Positions 25,740 through 33,387 of a stretch of 64,000 bases of DNA are shown here, in pieces. Below the pieces are notes generated by a model. That model was given only the letters and a program-made list of their open reading frames with translations, was not told the DNA's origin and ran no database searches. The translations under genes were made by a program, and so were the position numbers. The first letter of the stretch is position 1, and each line of letters starts with the position of its first letter. The DNA is from Marinovum algicola (lineage in GTDB: Bacteria > Pseudomonadota > Alphaproteobacteria > Rhodobacterales > Rhodobacteraceae). The stretch lies in assembly GCF_900109145.1 (NCBI RefSeq), contig NZ_FNYY01000002.1:310001-374000 (forward strand), in the 5' to 3' direction.

Positions 25740-26500
25740 CAGACCTCTCCGAAGGCGGCGAAGGTGACCCCCTCGGCCTCGAGCCGCGCGCGGACCCCGC
25801 GCGCCATGGCCACCGCGCCGGGGCTGTCGCCATGCACGCAGATCGACTGCGCCGCCAGCTTGATCGGCGCGCCGTCGATCACCGGCATCAGCCCGGTCCG
25901 CAAGAAGGAAATCAGCCGGTCCGCCGCCGCGCCGGCGTCCTCGATCATCGCGCCGGGCTGGCCGCGCGGCACCAATTGCCCGCTGCTGAGATAGCCGCGA
26001 TCGGCGAAGATTTCGGAATAGACCGGAACACCGGCCGCGCGCGCGGCCGTTTCGGTGCAGGTGCCGGAAATCGCCAGGATCGCCAGCCGATCGTCGATCT
26101 GCCGCACCGCCGCGGCAATCGCCCGCGCGACGTCGATGTCGCGTGCCGCCAGGTTGCCCAGCGCGCCATGCGGCTTGACGTAGCGCACCGTGACCGGCAC
26201 CAGCCGCGCCACCGCCATCAGCGCGCCGATCTGCGCCGCCACCATGCGCCCGATCTCCTCGGGCGGCATGGGAATCACCCGCCGGCCAAAACCTTCGCGG
26301 TCGTTGAACCCGGGATGCGCGCCCACGGCGACGCCCTTGGCGGCGGCCAGTTTCAACGCGGTGTACATCGTCTCGGGGTCGCTGGCATGGCCGCCGCAGG
26401 CGATATTGGCGCTGTTGACGAGGTCCAGCATCGCCGCGTCGTCGCCCATCCGCCAGGGGCCAAAGCCTTCGCCCAGGTCCGCGTTCAAATCGATGCGCAT
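25739..26500 (-). CDS. pxpA: 5-oxoprolinase subunit A (LamB/YcsF family)
   Basis: A 253-residue LamB/YcsF protein beginning RIDLNADLGEGFGPWRMGDDAAMLDLVNSAN, with IACGGHASDPETMYTALKLAAAKGVAVGAHPGF, VRYVKPHGALGN and SICVHGDSPGAVAMA. It is the first gene of the pxpABC operon, with GGAGAACGGC before the ATG. 5-Oxoproline forms spontaneously from glutamine or glutamate, so the operon can be general damage control, but its place next to an FAD oxidase and a LysR gene suggests inducible use. Confidence 0.93.
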   Translation of the reverse strand: MRIDLNADLGEGFGPWRMGDDAAMLDLVNSANIACGGHASDPETMYTALKLAAAKGVAVGAHPGFNDREGFGRRVIPMPPEEIGRMVAAQIGALMAVARLVPVTVRYVKPHGALGNLAARDIDVARAIAAAVRQIDDRLAILAISGTCTETAARAAGVPVYSEIFADRGYLSSGQLVPRGQPGAMIEDAGAAADRLISFLRTGLMPVIDGAPIKLAAQSICVHGDSPGAVAMARGVRARLEAEGVTFAAFGEV

Positions 26501-26537
26501 GCCGTTCTCCCTGTTGGTAAAAGCCCCTGCCCAATGG

Positions 26538-26594
26538 CATAAGACGCGACGCCGGAATTGGCCAGCGTTGCCGAGACCCGAATTTGCGCTTATG
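26538..26594. promoter_or_regulatory. Inverted repeat in the pxpA/LysR divergent region
   Basis: CATAAGACGC (26538-26547) and GCGCTTATG (26586-26594) are inverted copies differing by one inserted base and separated by 38 nt. They lie between the divergent pxpA and LysR genes, a usual location for LysR sites. Low confidence. Confidence 0.3.
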
Positions 26595-26627
26595 TCACGC
26601 GGTCAGGATGGCCAAGGGGGCACCGGG

Positions 26628-27527
26628 GTGAATACGCGATTTCTGGAAACCTTCGTCACGGTGGCCAATCTGGGCAGCTTCCGTGCCGCCGCCGACCGGC
26701 TCAATGTCAGCCAGGCCACCGTGTCGAGCCGGATCTCGGCGCTGGAGACCGAGCTGGGCGTCGATCTCTTCGACCGCGAATTCCATGCCACGCGGATCAC
26801 CGTCGCCGGGGCGCTGATCCTCGACAAGGCGCAGGACATCCTCGCCGCCGAACGCAAGCTGCACATGACGCTTTCGGATCCGGCCACCGCCGCCGGGCGG
26901 GTGCGTCTGGGGCTGGTGTCCTCGGTGGTGCACACCTGGCTCTGCGATCTGATCGAAGAGGTCGCGCGCTGTTATCCGCGGCTCGAGATGGAGCTGACCA
27001 TCGAGCCCACACCCAACATTGCCGCCGCCTTCGACCGCGGCACGCTCGACATGCTGCTGACCACCGAAGACCGGCACGACGCCACCAGCACCTGCGCCGA
27101 TCTGCCGCCGCTGGCCATGGGCTGGTTCGGCCCGGCGGGGATGCGCGGCGAGGCGCTGGAGCTGGCCGATGTGGTGACCGGCCCGCTGATCACCTTTACC
27201 CGCAATTCGCGCCCGCATGCCAATGTGCTGGCGCTGTTCGAACAGGCCGGGCTGCGGCCCTCGATGGTGCATTGCGTCACCTCGCTGGCGGCCATCGCCC
27301 GGCTGACCGAACGCGGCATCGGCATCGCCACCCTGCCGCGCGGCTGCGATCTCTCGGGGCCGGGGCTGTGTGAACTCGATGTCAATGCCACCCTGCCGCC
27401 GCTGCCGCTCTATTGCGTCTGGCGGCGCAGCTCGGACGCGGCGATCTATCAGGCGATCGCCGATCTGGCGCGGGGCTGCGCCGAACAGCATCAGCTGCGT
27501 TCCCGGCGCCCCACCACCGAGGGCTGA
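26628..27527 (+). CDS. LysR-family transcriptional regulator
   Basis: A 299-residue LysR protein. The HTH is FLETFVTVANLGSFRAAADRLNVSQATVSSRISALETELGVDLFDRE, starting within a few residues of the GTG at 26628. The effector domain begins GRVRLGLVSSVVHTWLCDLIEEV. A GTG start is chosen because AAGGGGG lies 8 nt upstream and the HTH begins there; ATG 26592 lacks a ribosome-binding site. It is divergent from pxpABC, which it probably controls. Confidence 0.9.
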   Translation: MNTRFLETFVTVANLGSFRAAADRLNVSQATVSSRISALETELGVDLFDREFHATRITVAGALILDKAQDILAAERKLHMTLSDPATAAGRVRLGLVSSVVHTWLCDLIEEVARCYPRLEMELTIEPTPNIAAAFDRGTLDMLLTTEDRHDATSTCADLPPLAMGWFGPAGMRGEALELADVVTGPLITFTRNSRPHANVLALFEQAGLRPSMVHCVTSLAAIARLTERGIGIATLPRGCDLSGPGLCELDVNATLPPLPLYCVWRRSSDAAIYQAIADLARGCAEQHQLRSRRPTTEG

Positions 27528-27737
27528 GGCCCGGGACCGGAACCGGGCCGGAACCAGCCTGAAATCGCCTTGATCGGAAAACCCGATCACCCCCCCCTGA
27601 AAAATCCCGTTTGTGGAAATCGCAGCCAGCGGCGAGGGTGCGGCAACAGCAATCGACAGGGCCCGACCCACCCCGGACCACGGAACTCCCCCCGTGCCCC
27701 GGGCCGGGAGAGGTCTGTTCAGAGATCAGGACGCAGC

Positions 27738-28406
27738 ATGACCCGTATCCGCCCCACCGACCAGGCCCAACTCTTTGTCTGGAGCGACATCGACCCCGAT
27801 CACGAAGGCGATTTCAACCAGTGGTACGACCGCGAGCACATGGAGGAACGCGTCCGCATCGAGGGGTTCACCGGCGCGCGCCGCTACCGCGCGGTTTCCG
27901 GCGCGGCGCGGCGTTACCTGGCGCTCTACCGCGCCGGCAGCCTGGCCGATTTCACCTCGGCCGCCTATCAGAAGGCCTTTACCAAGCAGACCCAATGGTC
28001 GGTCACCAACTTCGGCCGCATGTCCAACACCCGACGCCGGGTGATGCATGTGGCGCAGGAAGGCGGCTTTGGCTGGGGCGCGGCCCTGGCGTTGGTCGAA
28101 CTGGCGCCGGGCGCGGTGAAGGACGAGACCCTGCGCGCGGTGATGGAGGGGCTGATGGCCGAGCCGGGCGTGATGCGGGTGCATTACATGCAGCCCGATG
28201 AAGCGCTGTCGACGCCGCTGCCGTCGGAATCCACCGAAGGCCGGGTGCTTGCGCCCTGCCTGGCGGTTGACGTCACCTCGGAACCGATTGCAGAAGCCAC
28301 CCTGCGCCAACTTACCGAACGCTTTGGCGGCGCCGTGCGTGAGGCCGAGACCTTCCGCCTGATGTGGGCGCTGGACGAGCACGACCTGCCGCCGCTCGAA
28401 GACTGA
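27738..28406 (+). CDS. Uncharacterised protein with dimeric alpha/beta-barrel-like (EthD-like) N-terminal half
   Basis: A 222-residue protein of unknown function. The first half has DFNQWYDREHMEERVRIEGFTGARRYRA followed by RRYLALYRAGSLADF, the pattern of ferredoxin-like dimeric alpha/beta-barrel proteins (EthD/antibiotic-monooxygenase type). The second half has an equivalent strand pattern (LALVELAPG, MRVHYMQPD) and may be a degenerate repeat. It precedes a TRAP transporter and an amidase on the same strand, so it is likely part of the same catabolic unit. No function is assigned. Confidence 0.75.
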   Translation: MTRIRPTDQAQLFVWSDIDPDHEGDFNQWYDREHMEERVRIEGFTGARRYRAVSGAARRYLALYRAGSLADFTSAAYQKAFTKQTQWSVTNFGRMSNTRRRVMHVAQEGGFGWGAALALVELAPGAVKDETLRAVMEGLMAEPGVMRVHYMQPDEALSTPLPSESTEGRVLAPCLAVDVTSEPIAEATLRQLTERFGGAVREAETFRLMWALDEHDLPPLED

Positions 28407-28416
28407 CATTCCCCCT

Positions 28417-28441
28417 GCCCCGCCCGGGCTTCGGACGGGGC
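28417..28441 (+). terminator. Hairpin upstream of the TRAP binding-protein gene
   Basis: GCCCCG(C)CCG and CGG(A)CGGGGC form an imperfect 9-bp stem with a 5-nt loop. It lies between the unknown gene and the TRAP binding-protein gene, in only 69 nt of intergenic DNA, and is followed by CACAATAACC rather than a U-run. Confidence 0.45.
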
Positions 28442-28475
28442 ACAATAACCACCACCAACCCAACCTGGAGACATT

Positions 28476-29435
28476 ATGAAACATTTCCTCATTGGCACAG
28501 CGATTGCCGCCCTGACCGCCGGTCTGACGCAGGCCGAAACCTGGAAGATGTCGGCCGATGCGCCCGACGGCAACTATCTGACCAAGAACATCCGCGCCTT
28601 TGCCGATGACGTCGCCCGCCTCTCCGACGGCGCGCTCGAGATCGACGTCGTGTCGAATTCGGTCCTGCTCAAGCGCCCCGAGCTCAAGCGCGGGGTACAG
28701 CGCGGCATCGTGCCGATCGGCGAAGTGCTGATCTCGGCGCTGGGCAACGAGGACGCGGTCTATTCCGCCGATGCCGTGCCGCTTCTGGCCACCACCTTCG
28801 ACGAGGCGCGCGCGCTCTGGGAAGCTTCGCGGCCGATCTACGAAGAGAAACTGGCCGAGGATGGCCTTGTCCTGCTCTATGCCGCGCCCTGGCCGCCGCA
28901 GGGCATCTACATGAACCAGGAGGTGACCGATGCCACGTCCTTCGAGGGTGTGAAGTTCCGCGCCTACAACCCCTCGACCGCGCGTCTGGCCGAGCTTCTG
29001 GGCGCCGTGCCGGCGACCATCGCCACCTCGGAGATCAGCCAGGCCTTCTCGACCGGCGTGATCAACGGCATGATCACCTCGCCCTCGACCGGCGTCGACA
29101 GCCAAGCCTGGGATTTCGTCTCGCATTACTACGACGTGCAGGCCTTCATCCCCAAGAACATGGTGATCGTGAAAAAATCCGCCTATGACGCGCTCTCCGA
29201 AGACGTGCAGGCCGCGCTCGAGGAAGCCGCCGAACTGGCCGAGGATCGCGGTTTCGAAATGGCCGCAACCGCCACCACCGAGGCGACCCAGACCATGGCC
29301 GACAACGGCATGACCGTGCTGCCGACGCCCGAGGGGCTGGCCACCGATTTCGAGGAGATCGCCGCCACGATGCGCGCCGAATGGCTGGACCAGGCCGGCG
29401 AGAACGGTCAGACGATCGTTGACGCGCTGAACTGA
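28476..29435 (+). CDS. TRAP transporter substrate-binding protein (DctP family)
   Basis: A 319-residue periplasmic receptor. Signal peptide KHFLIGTAIAALTAGLTQA, then ETWKMSADAPDGNYLTKNIRAFADDV. Family blocks are RGVQRGIVPIGEVLISALGNED, VLLYAAPWPPQGIYMNQEV, and FRAYNPSTARLAELLGAVPATI, where the conserved Arg binds the ligand carboxylate. Signals therefore favour a carboxylate ligand. Genes for both TRAP permeases follow. Confidence 0.92.
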   Translation: MKHFLIGTAIAALTAGLTQAETWKMSADAPDGNYLTKNIRAFADDVARLSDGALEIDVVSNSVLLKRPELKRGVQRGIVPIGEVLISALGNEDAVYSADAVPLLATTFDEARALWEASRPIYEEKLAEDGLVLLYAAPWPPQGIYMNQEVTDATSFEGVKFRAYNPSTARLAELLGAVPATIATSEISQAFSTGVINGMITSPSTGVDSQAWDFVSHYYDVQAFIPKNMVIVKKSAYDALSEDVQAALEEAAELAEDRGFEMAATATTEATQTMADNGMTVLPTPEGLATDFEEIAATMRAEWLDQAGENGQTIVDALN

Positions 29436-29445
29436 TCCCCCTCCG

Positions 29446-29469
29446 GCCCGGGCTGACCTGCCCGGGCCT
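29446..29469 (+). terminator. Intercistronic hairpin between TRAP binding protein and permease genes
   Basis: GGCCCGGGC and GCCCGGGCC pair perfectly around the loop TGACCT, followed by TCTCTGC. The gap of 99 nt and the hairpin suggest partial termination giving excess binding protein. Confidence 0.6.
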
Positions 29470-29534
29470 CTCTGCAATCCGGCCGCGGCGCCCGCGCGCG
29501 CCCCGGCCGCTGTCCTGAAAAGGAGCCTGCCGCC

Positions 29535-30044
29535 ATGGTGCTCACCCGCCACCTATTCACCTTCTGCGGAGCCCTGGCCGCGCTGTCCCTTTTGGGGATT
29601 GCCGCGCTGATCCTGGCGCAGATCGGCCTGCGCCTGATGGGCAGCCAGATCCCCTCGGCCGACGATTTCGCCGCCTGGGGGCTCAGCGCCTCGATCTTTC
29701 TGGCGCTGCCCGCCGCGCTGCTCCATGGCGACCACATCCGCGTCACCTCGCTGCGTCAGCTTCTGCCCGCCCGGCTGGGCCATGGTGCCGACATCCTTGC
29801 CGCCGGATTCGCCACCGGGATGATGGCCTGGGTGGCCTGGGCGATCTTTGGCTATGTCGCGGAAAGCTGGACCTACAATGACGTCAGCCAGGGCATCGTC
29901 GCAGTGCCGTTGTGGATTCCGCAATCGGCGATGGTGCTGGGCTCGGTGCTCTTCGCGCTGGCCTTTGCCGAACGCACCCTGCGGCTGATCCTCGGCCTGC
30001 CGGTCGAACGTGACGACATCTCCGAACAAGCGCGGGGCGAATGA
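29535..30044 (+). CDS. TRAP transporter small permease (DctQ family)
   Basis: A 169-residue integral membrane protein with four predicted helices, starting LFTFCGALAALSLLGIAALILAQIGLRLMG, then SADDFAAWGLSASIFLALPAALLHGDHIRVT, a typical DctQ pattern. It has a good ribosome-binding site (AAGGAGCCTGCCGCC). Its stop overlaps the DctM start (ATGA). Confidence 0.9.
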   Translation: MVLTRHLFTFCGALAALSLLGIAALILAQIGLRLMGSQIPSADDFAAWGLSASIFLALPAALLHGDHIRVTSLRQLLPARLGHGADILAAGFATGMMAWVAWAIFGYVAESWTYNDVSQGIVAVPLWIPQSAMVLGSVLFALAFAERTLRLILGLPVERDDISEQARGE

Positions 30045-31345
30045 CCATGGATATCCTGACACAATCCGCCGTTCTGGTGGTGACCCTTCTGCTTCTGCTC
30101 GGCCTCGGCATCTGGGTTGGCGTGGCGCTTCTGGCGTCGGCGGTGGTGATCTTCGTCATGTTCACCTCGACCCCGGTCGATGCCATCCTCGGCACCACCA
30201 TGTGGGCGCATTCGGCCAGCTGGACGCTGACCGCCCTGCCGCTCTTCATCTGGATGGGCGAGATTCTCTATCGTACGCGGCTGGCCGAAGACCTCTTTGC
30301 CGGGCTCGCGCCCTGGGTCGGCCGGCTGCCCGGCGGGCTGGCACATGTCAACGTGGCGGGCTGCGGCATCTTTGCGGCCGTCTCAGGCTCTTCCGCCGCC
30401 ACCACCGCCACCGTCGGCCGCATCTCGCTGCCCGAGCTGAAGGCCCGCGGCTATGCCGACCGGCTGGCGATCGGCTCGCTGGCGGGCTCGGGCACGCTCG
30501 GCCTGCTGATCCCGCCGTCGGTGGTGATGATCGTCTATGGCGTGGCCGCCCAGGTCTCGATCAACCGGCTGTTCATCGCCGGCGTGGTGCCCGGGCTGAT
30601 GCTGATGGCGCTGTTCTCGGGCTATATCGCGATCTGGTCGCGGATGAACCCCGACGGCGTCCCCGCCCCCGAAGACAGCATCCCGTTGGGCGAGCGCCTG
30701 CGCCGGCTGCGACTGCTGCTGCCGGTCGTGGGGCTGATCATCGGTGTGATCGGCTCGATCTATGCCGGTGTCGCCACCGCCACCGAGGCCGCCGCCATCG
30801 GCGTGGCCGGCGCCCTGCTGATCGCGCTGATCGGCGGCACGCTCAACCTCTCCACCTTCACCGCGTCGCTGATGGGCGCAACCCGCACCTCGGCGATGAT
30901 CGGGCTGATCCTGCTGGGCGCGGCCTTCCTGACCTCGGCGATGAGCTTTTCCGGCCTGCCGGCGCAGCTGGCCGAGATCATCTCGGCCAGCGGCCTGGGC
31001 GCGCCGGGGCTGATTGCGGTGCTGACGGTGTTCTTCGTGCTGCTGGGCTGTTTCCTCGACGGTATCTCGATAGTCGTGCTGACCACCTCGGTGGTGATGC
31101 CGGCCATCGCCGCCGTGGGCGTCGATCCGGTGTGGTTCGGGGTCTATCTGATCATCGTGGTGGAAATGGCGCAGATCACGCCGCCGCTGGGCTTCAACCT
31201 CTTCGTGATCCAGAACCTGACCGGGCGCTCGATCTTCGAAATCACCCGGATGATCGTGCCCTATTTCCTGATCCTGGTGCTGGCGGTGATCCTGCTGACC
31301 GCCTTCCCCGGCATAGCCACCTGGCTTGTCGAACAGACCCTGTGA
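30041..31345 (+). CDS. TRAP transporter large permease (DctM family)
   Basis: A 434-residue membrane protein with about 12 hydrophobic segments. Family marks: WTLTALPLFIWMGEILYRTRLAEDLF, GLAHVNVAGCGIFAAVSGSSAATTATVGRI, GSLAGSGTLGLLIPPSVVMIVYG, and EMAQITPPLGFNLFVIQ. It forms the Na+-driven translocation unit with DctQ. A second in-frame ATG lies two codons in. Confidence 0.93.
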   Translation: MTMDILTQSAVLVVTLLLLLGLGIWVGVALLASAVVIFVMFTSTPVDAILGTTMWAHSASWTLTALPLFIWMGEILYRTRLAEDLFAGLAPWVGRLPGGLAHVNVAGCGIFAAVSGSSAATTATVGRISLPELKARGYADRLAIGSLAGSGTLGLLIPPSVVMIVYGVAAQVSINRLFIAGVVPGLMLMALFSGYIAIWSRMNPDGVPAPEDSIPLGERLRRLRLLLPVVGLIIGVIGSIYAGVATATEAAAIGVAGALLIALIGGTLNLSTFTASLMGATRTSAMIGLILLGAAFLTSAMSFSGLPAQLAEIISASGLGAPGLIAVLTVFFVLLGCFLDGISIVVLTTSVVMPAIAAVGVDPVWFGVYLIIVVEMAQITPPLGFNLFVIQNLTGRSIFEITRMIVPYFLILVLAVILLTAFPGIATWLVEQTL

Positions 31346-31353
31346 GGCCCGTG

Positions 31354-32559
31354 ATGACCGATACCCCCCAGACGAGGCTCGACGCCGCGCGCGCCCGCGC
31401 CAAGGCCCCCGACTTCACCCGCGTCTTCGACGATCCGGTCAGCGGCGACGGCCCGCTTTCGGGCCTGACCGTCGCGGTCAAGGATCTGTTCGACGTCCAG
31501 GGCCAGGTCACCCCGGCCGGCACCCGGGTCCGGGCCGGGGATGCGCCCGCGACCGAGGATGCCGCCACCGTGGCCCGGCTGCGGGCGGCGGGGGCCGGTC
31601 TGATCGGCCATGCCAACATGACCGAGCTGGCCTATTCCGGTCTCGGGCTGAACCCGCATTACGGCACGCCGCTGACCCCCTTGCGCGACGGCTGCATCGC
31701 CGGCGGCTCGACTTCCGGCGGCGCCTCGGCCGTGGCGCGCGGGGTGGCCGATATCGCCCTTGGCACCGACACCGGCGGTTCGGCGCGCATTCCCGCCGCC
31801 TTCTGCGGGCTCTATGGCGTCAAACCCACCGCCAGCAGCATTTCGCACGCCGGTGCGGTGCCGCTTTCGCATTCGCTCGACAGCGTCGGGGTGATGACCC
31901 GCGAAATCGGCCTGTTGCGCCCGGTGCTGAACGTGCTGCGCGACACCCCGCTGCCCGCCGCGCCGATGCCGCGGGCGGTGGTGGTGCCGCAGAATTTCGG
32001 GCTCGACGACGTGGAGCCCGAGGTCATGGCGGCCTTCGAGACCGGGCTCACGGCGCTCGCCGCCGCCGGCGTCGCCGTGCGTCGCCTGTCGCTCGATATC
32101 TTCGAGCGCTACCGTGCCCTGCCGGTCTGGCAGTTCTCGGCGGTGGAATCCCGCGCCCATCACGGCGCACATTACGACAGCGCCCGCGACCGGCTTGACC
32201 CGCGCGTCGCCTCGCGCATGGCCCGCGCCGACGGGGTAAGCGCGATCGACTTTGCCCGCACCCTCGCCGCGCGCGACGCGTTGATCGCCGAGGCAGAGCG
32301 GCTGTTTTCCGATACCCCCGTGGTGCTGCCGACGGTGGCCCTGCTGCCGCCGAGGCTGGCCGCGCTGGAGGACGATGCGACCTATGACCGGACCAACCTG
32401 CTGGCCCTGCGCAACACCAGCTTCGGCAACCTGATCGACGGTTGTTCGGTCAGCCTGCCGCTGACCGACACCCCCGGCGCCGGGCTGATGCTGACCGCCG
32501 CCCGGGGCCGCGACGCGGCGCTGCTGACCCTGGCCGAAACCCTCGCGGGCCGGCTGTGA
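31354..32559 (+). CDS. Amidase (amidase-signature family)
   Basis: A 401-residue amidase-signature hydrolase. The Ser-cisSer-Lys triad is visible: Lys in LTVAVKDLFDVQG, cis-Ser in CIAGGSTSGGASAVARG, and the nucleophilic Ser in GTDTGGSARIPAAFCGLYG. It begins 9 nt after the TRAP permease, with GAGG six nt before the ATG, so the substrate of the amidase is probably imported by the TRAP system or formed from it. The amide substrate is not known. Confidence 0.9.
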   Translation: MTDTPQTRLDAARARAKAPDFTRVFDDPVSGDGPLSGLTVAVKDLFDVQGQVTPAGTRVRAGDAPATEDAATVARLRAAGAGLIGHANMTELAYSGLGLNPHYGTPLTPLRDGCIAGGSTSGGASAVARGVADIALGTDTGGSARIPAAFCGLYGVKPTASSISHAGAVPLSHSLDSVGVMTREIGLLRPVLNVLRDTPLPAAPMPRAVVVPQNFGLDDVEPEVMAAFETGLTALAAAGVAVRRLSLDIFERYRALPVWQFSAVESRAHHGAHYDSARDRLDPRVASRMARADGVSAIDFARTLAARDALIAEAERLFSDTPVVLPTVALLPPRLAALEDDATYDRTNLLALRNTSFGNLIDGCSVSLPLTDTPGAGLMLTAARGRDAALLTLAETLAGRL

Positions 32560-33386
32560 CCCCGCGCCCGCCGGCCTTCGTGGCGCTGGGTGCCCGGCGC
32601 TACCGGGTGGCGCATGTGCCGCTCGAAGGGGTCACCGACCTGGCCGTCACAGGCGGACGGATCGTGGTGCTCCGGCGGCGCATTCCGGAGCTGGTGGAAC
32701 TGGCTTTCGACGGCACCATTCTGGCCGAGCGCGACCTGTCGGATTTCGTCTGCGGTCACGGGCTGCGCGCACTGGGCGGGGCTGCGGCCGGGGTCCTGGC
32801 CGCCACCGACATGGACGGCCACAAGATCGCCCTGCTCGGTCCCGATCTGCACACGCGCGAGCAGCTGCACTGCGACGCGCGTCCAGGGCTGGGCCGACCG
32901 TTCAACCATCCCTGCGACTGCGCCGAGGGGCCGGACGGCCGGCTCTATGTCGCCGATGGCTATGGCAACAGCGCGGTACATGTCTTTGCACCCGACCGGA
33001 CCCATCTGGCCAGCTTCGGCCAGCCCGGGCACGGCGCCGGCGACTTCTCCACCCCGCACAGCCTGCTGTTTGACGGCCAAGGCCGGCTTTGCGTCGCCGA
33101 CCGCGAGAACAACCGGGTGCAGCGCTTTGATGCCGAGGGCCGCTACATCGACGAGATCGGCGGGCTGCACAAACCGATGGCGCTGGCGCTCATGCCGGAT
33201 GGCACGCTGCTGGTCACCGACCAGACGCCGCGGCTTTCGGGATATGACGCCGCCGGCCGGCTTACCGGGCGCTGCCGCACCTTCTCGACCTATGGCCACG
33301 GGCTCGCGGTCTGCGAGGACGGCACCGTGGTGATTGCCGAGATGGCGCCCGACCGGGTGACCTTCCTGCGCCCGGTGGCGGGCTGA
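32556..33386 (+). CDS. NHL-repeat beta-propeller protein
   Basis: A 276-residue protein starting at GTG 32556, overlapping the amidase stop (GTGA). It has NHL-type repeats: FNHPCDCAEGPDGRLYVADGYGNSAVHVFAPDR, FSTPHSLLFDGQGRLCVADRENNRVQRFDAEG, and HKPMALALMPDGTLLVTDQ. These resemble the propeller of peptidyl-alpha-hydroxyglycine alpha-amidating lyase. There is no signal peptide, so it appears cytoplasmic. Lyase or lactonase activity on the amidase pathway product is possible but unproven. Confidence 0.85.
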   Translation: MTPRPPAFVALGARRYRVAHVPLEGVTDLAVTGGRIVVLRRRIPELVELAFDGTILAERDLSDFVCGHGLRALGGAAAGVLAATDMDGHKIALLGPDLHTREQLHCDARPGLGRPFNHPCDCAEGPDGRLYVADGYGNSAVHVFAPDRTHLASFGQPGHGAGDFSTPHSLLFDGQGRLCVADRENNRVQRFDAEGRYIDEIGGLHKPMALALMPDGTLLVTDQTPRLSGYDAAGRLTGRCRTFSTYGHGLAVCEDGTVVIAEMAPDRVTFLRPVAG

Positions 33387-33387
33387 G

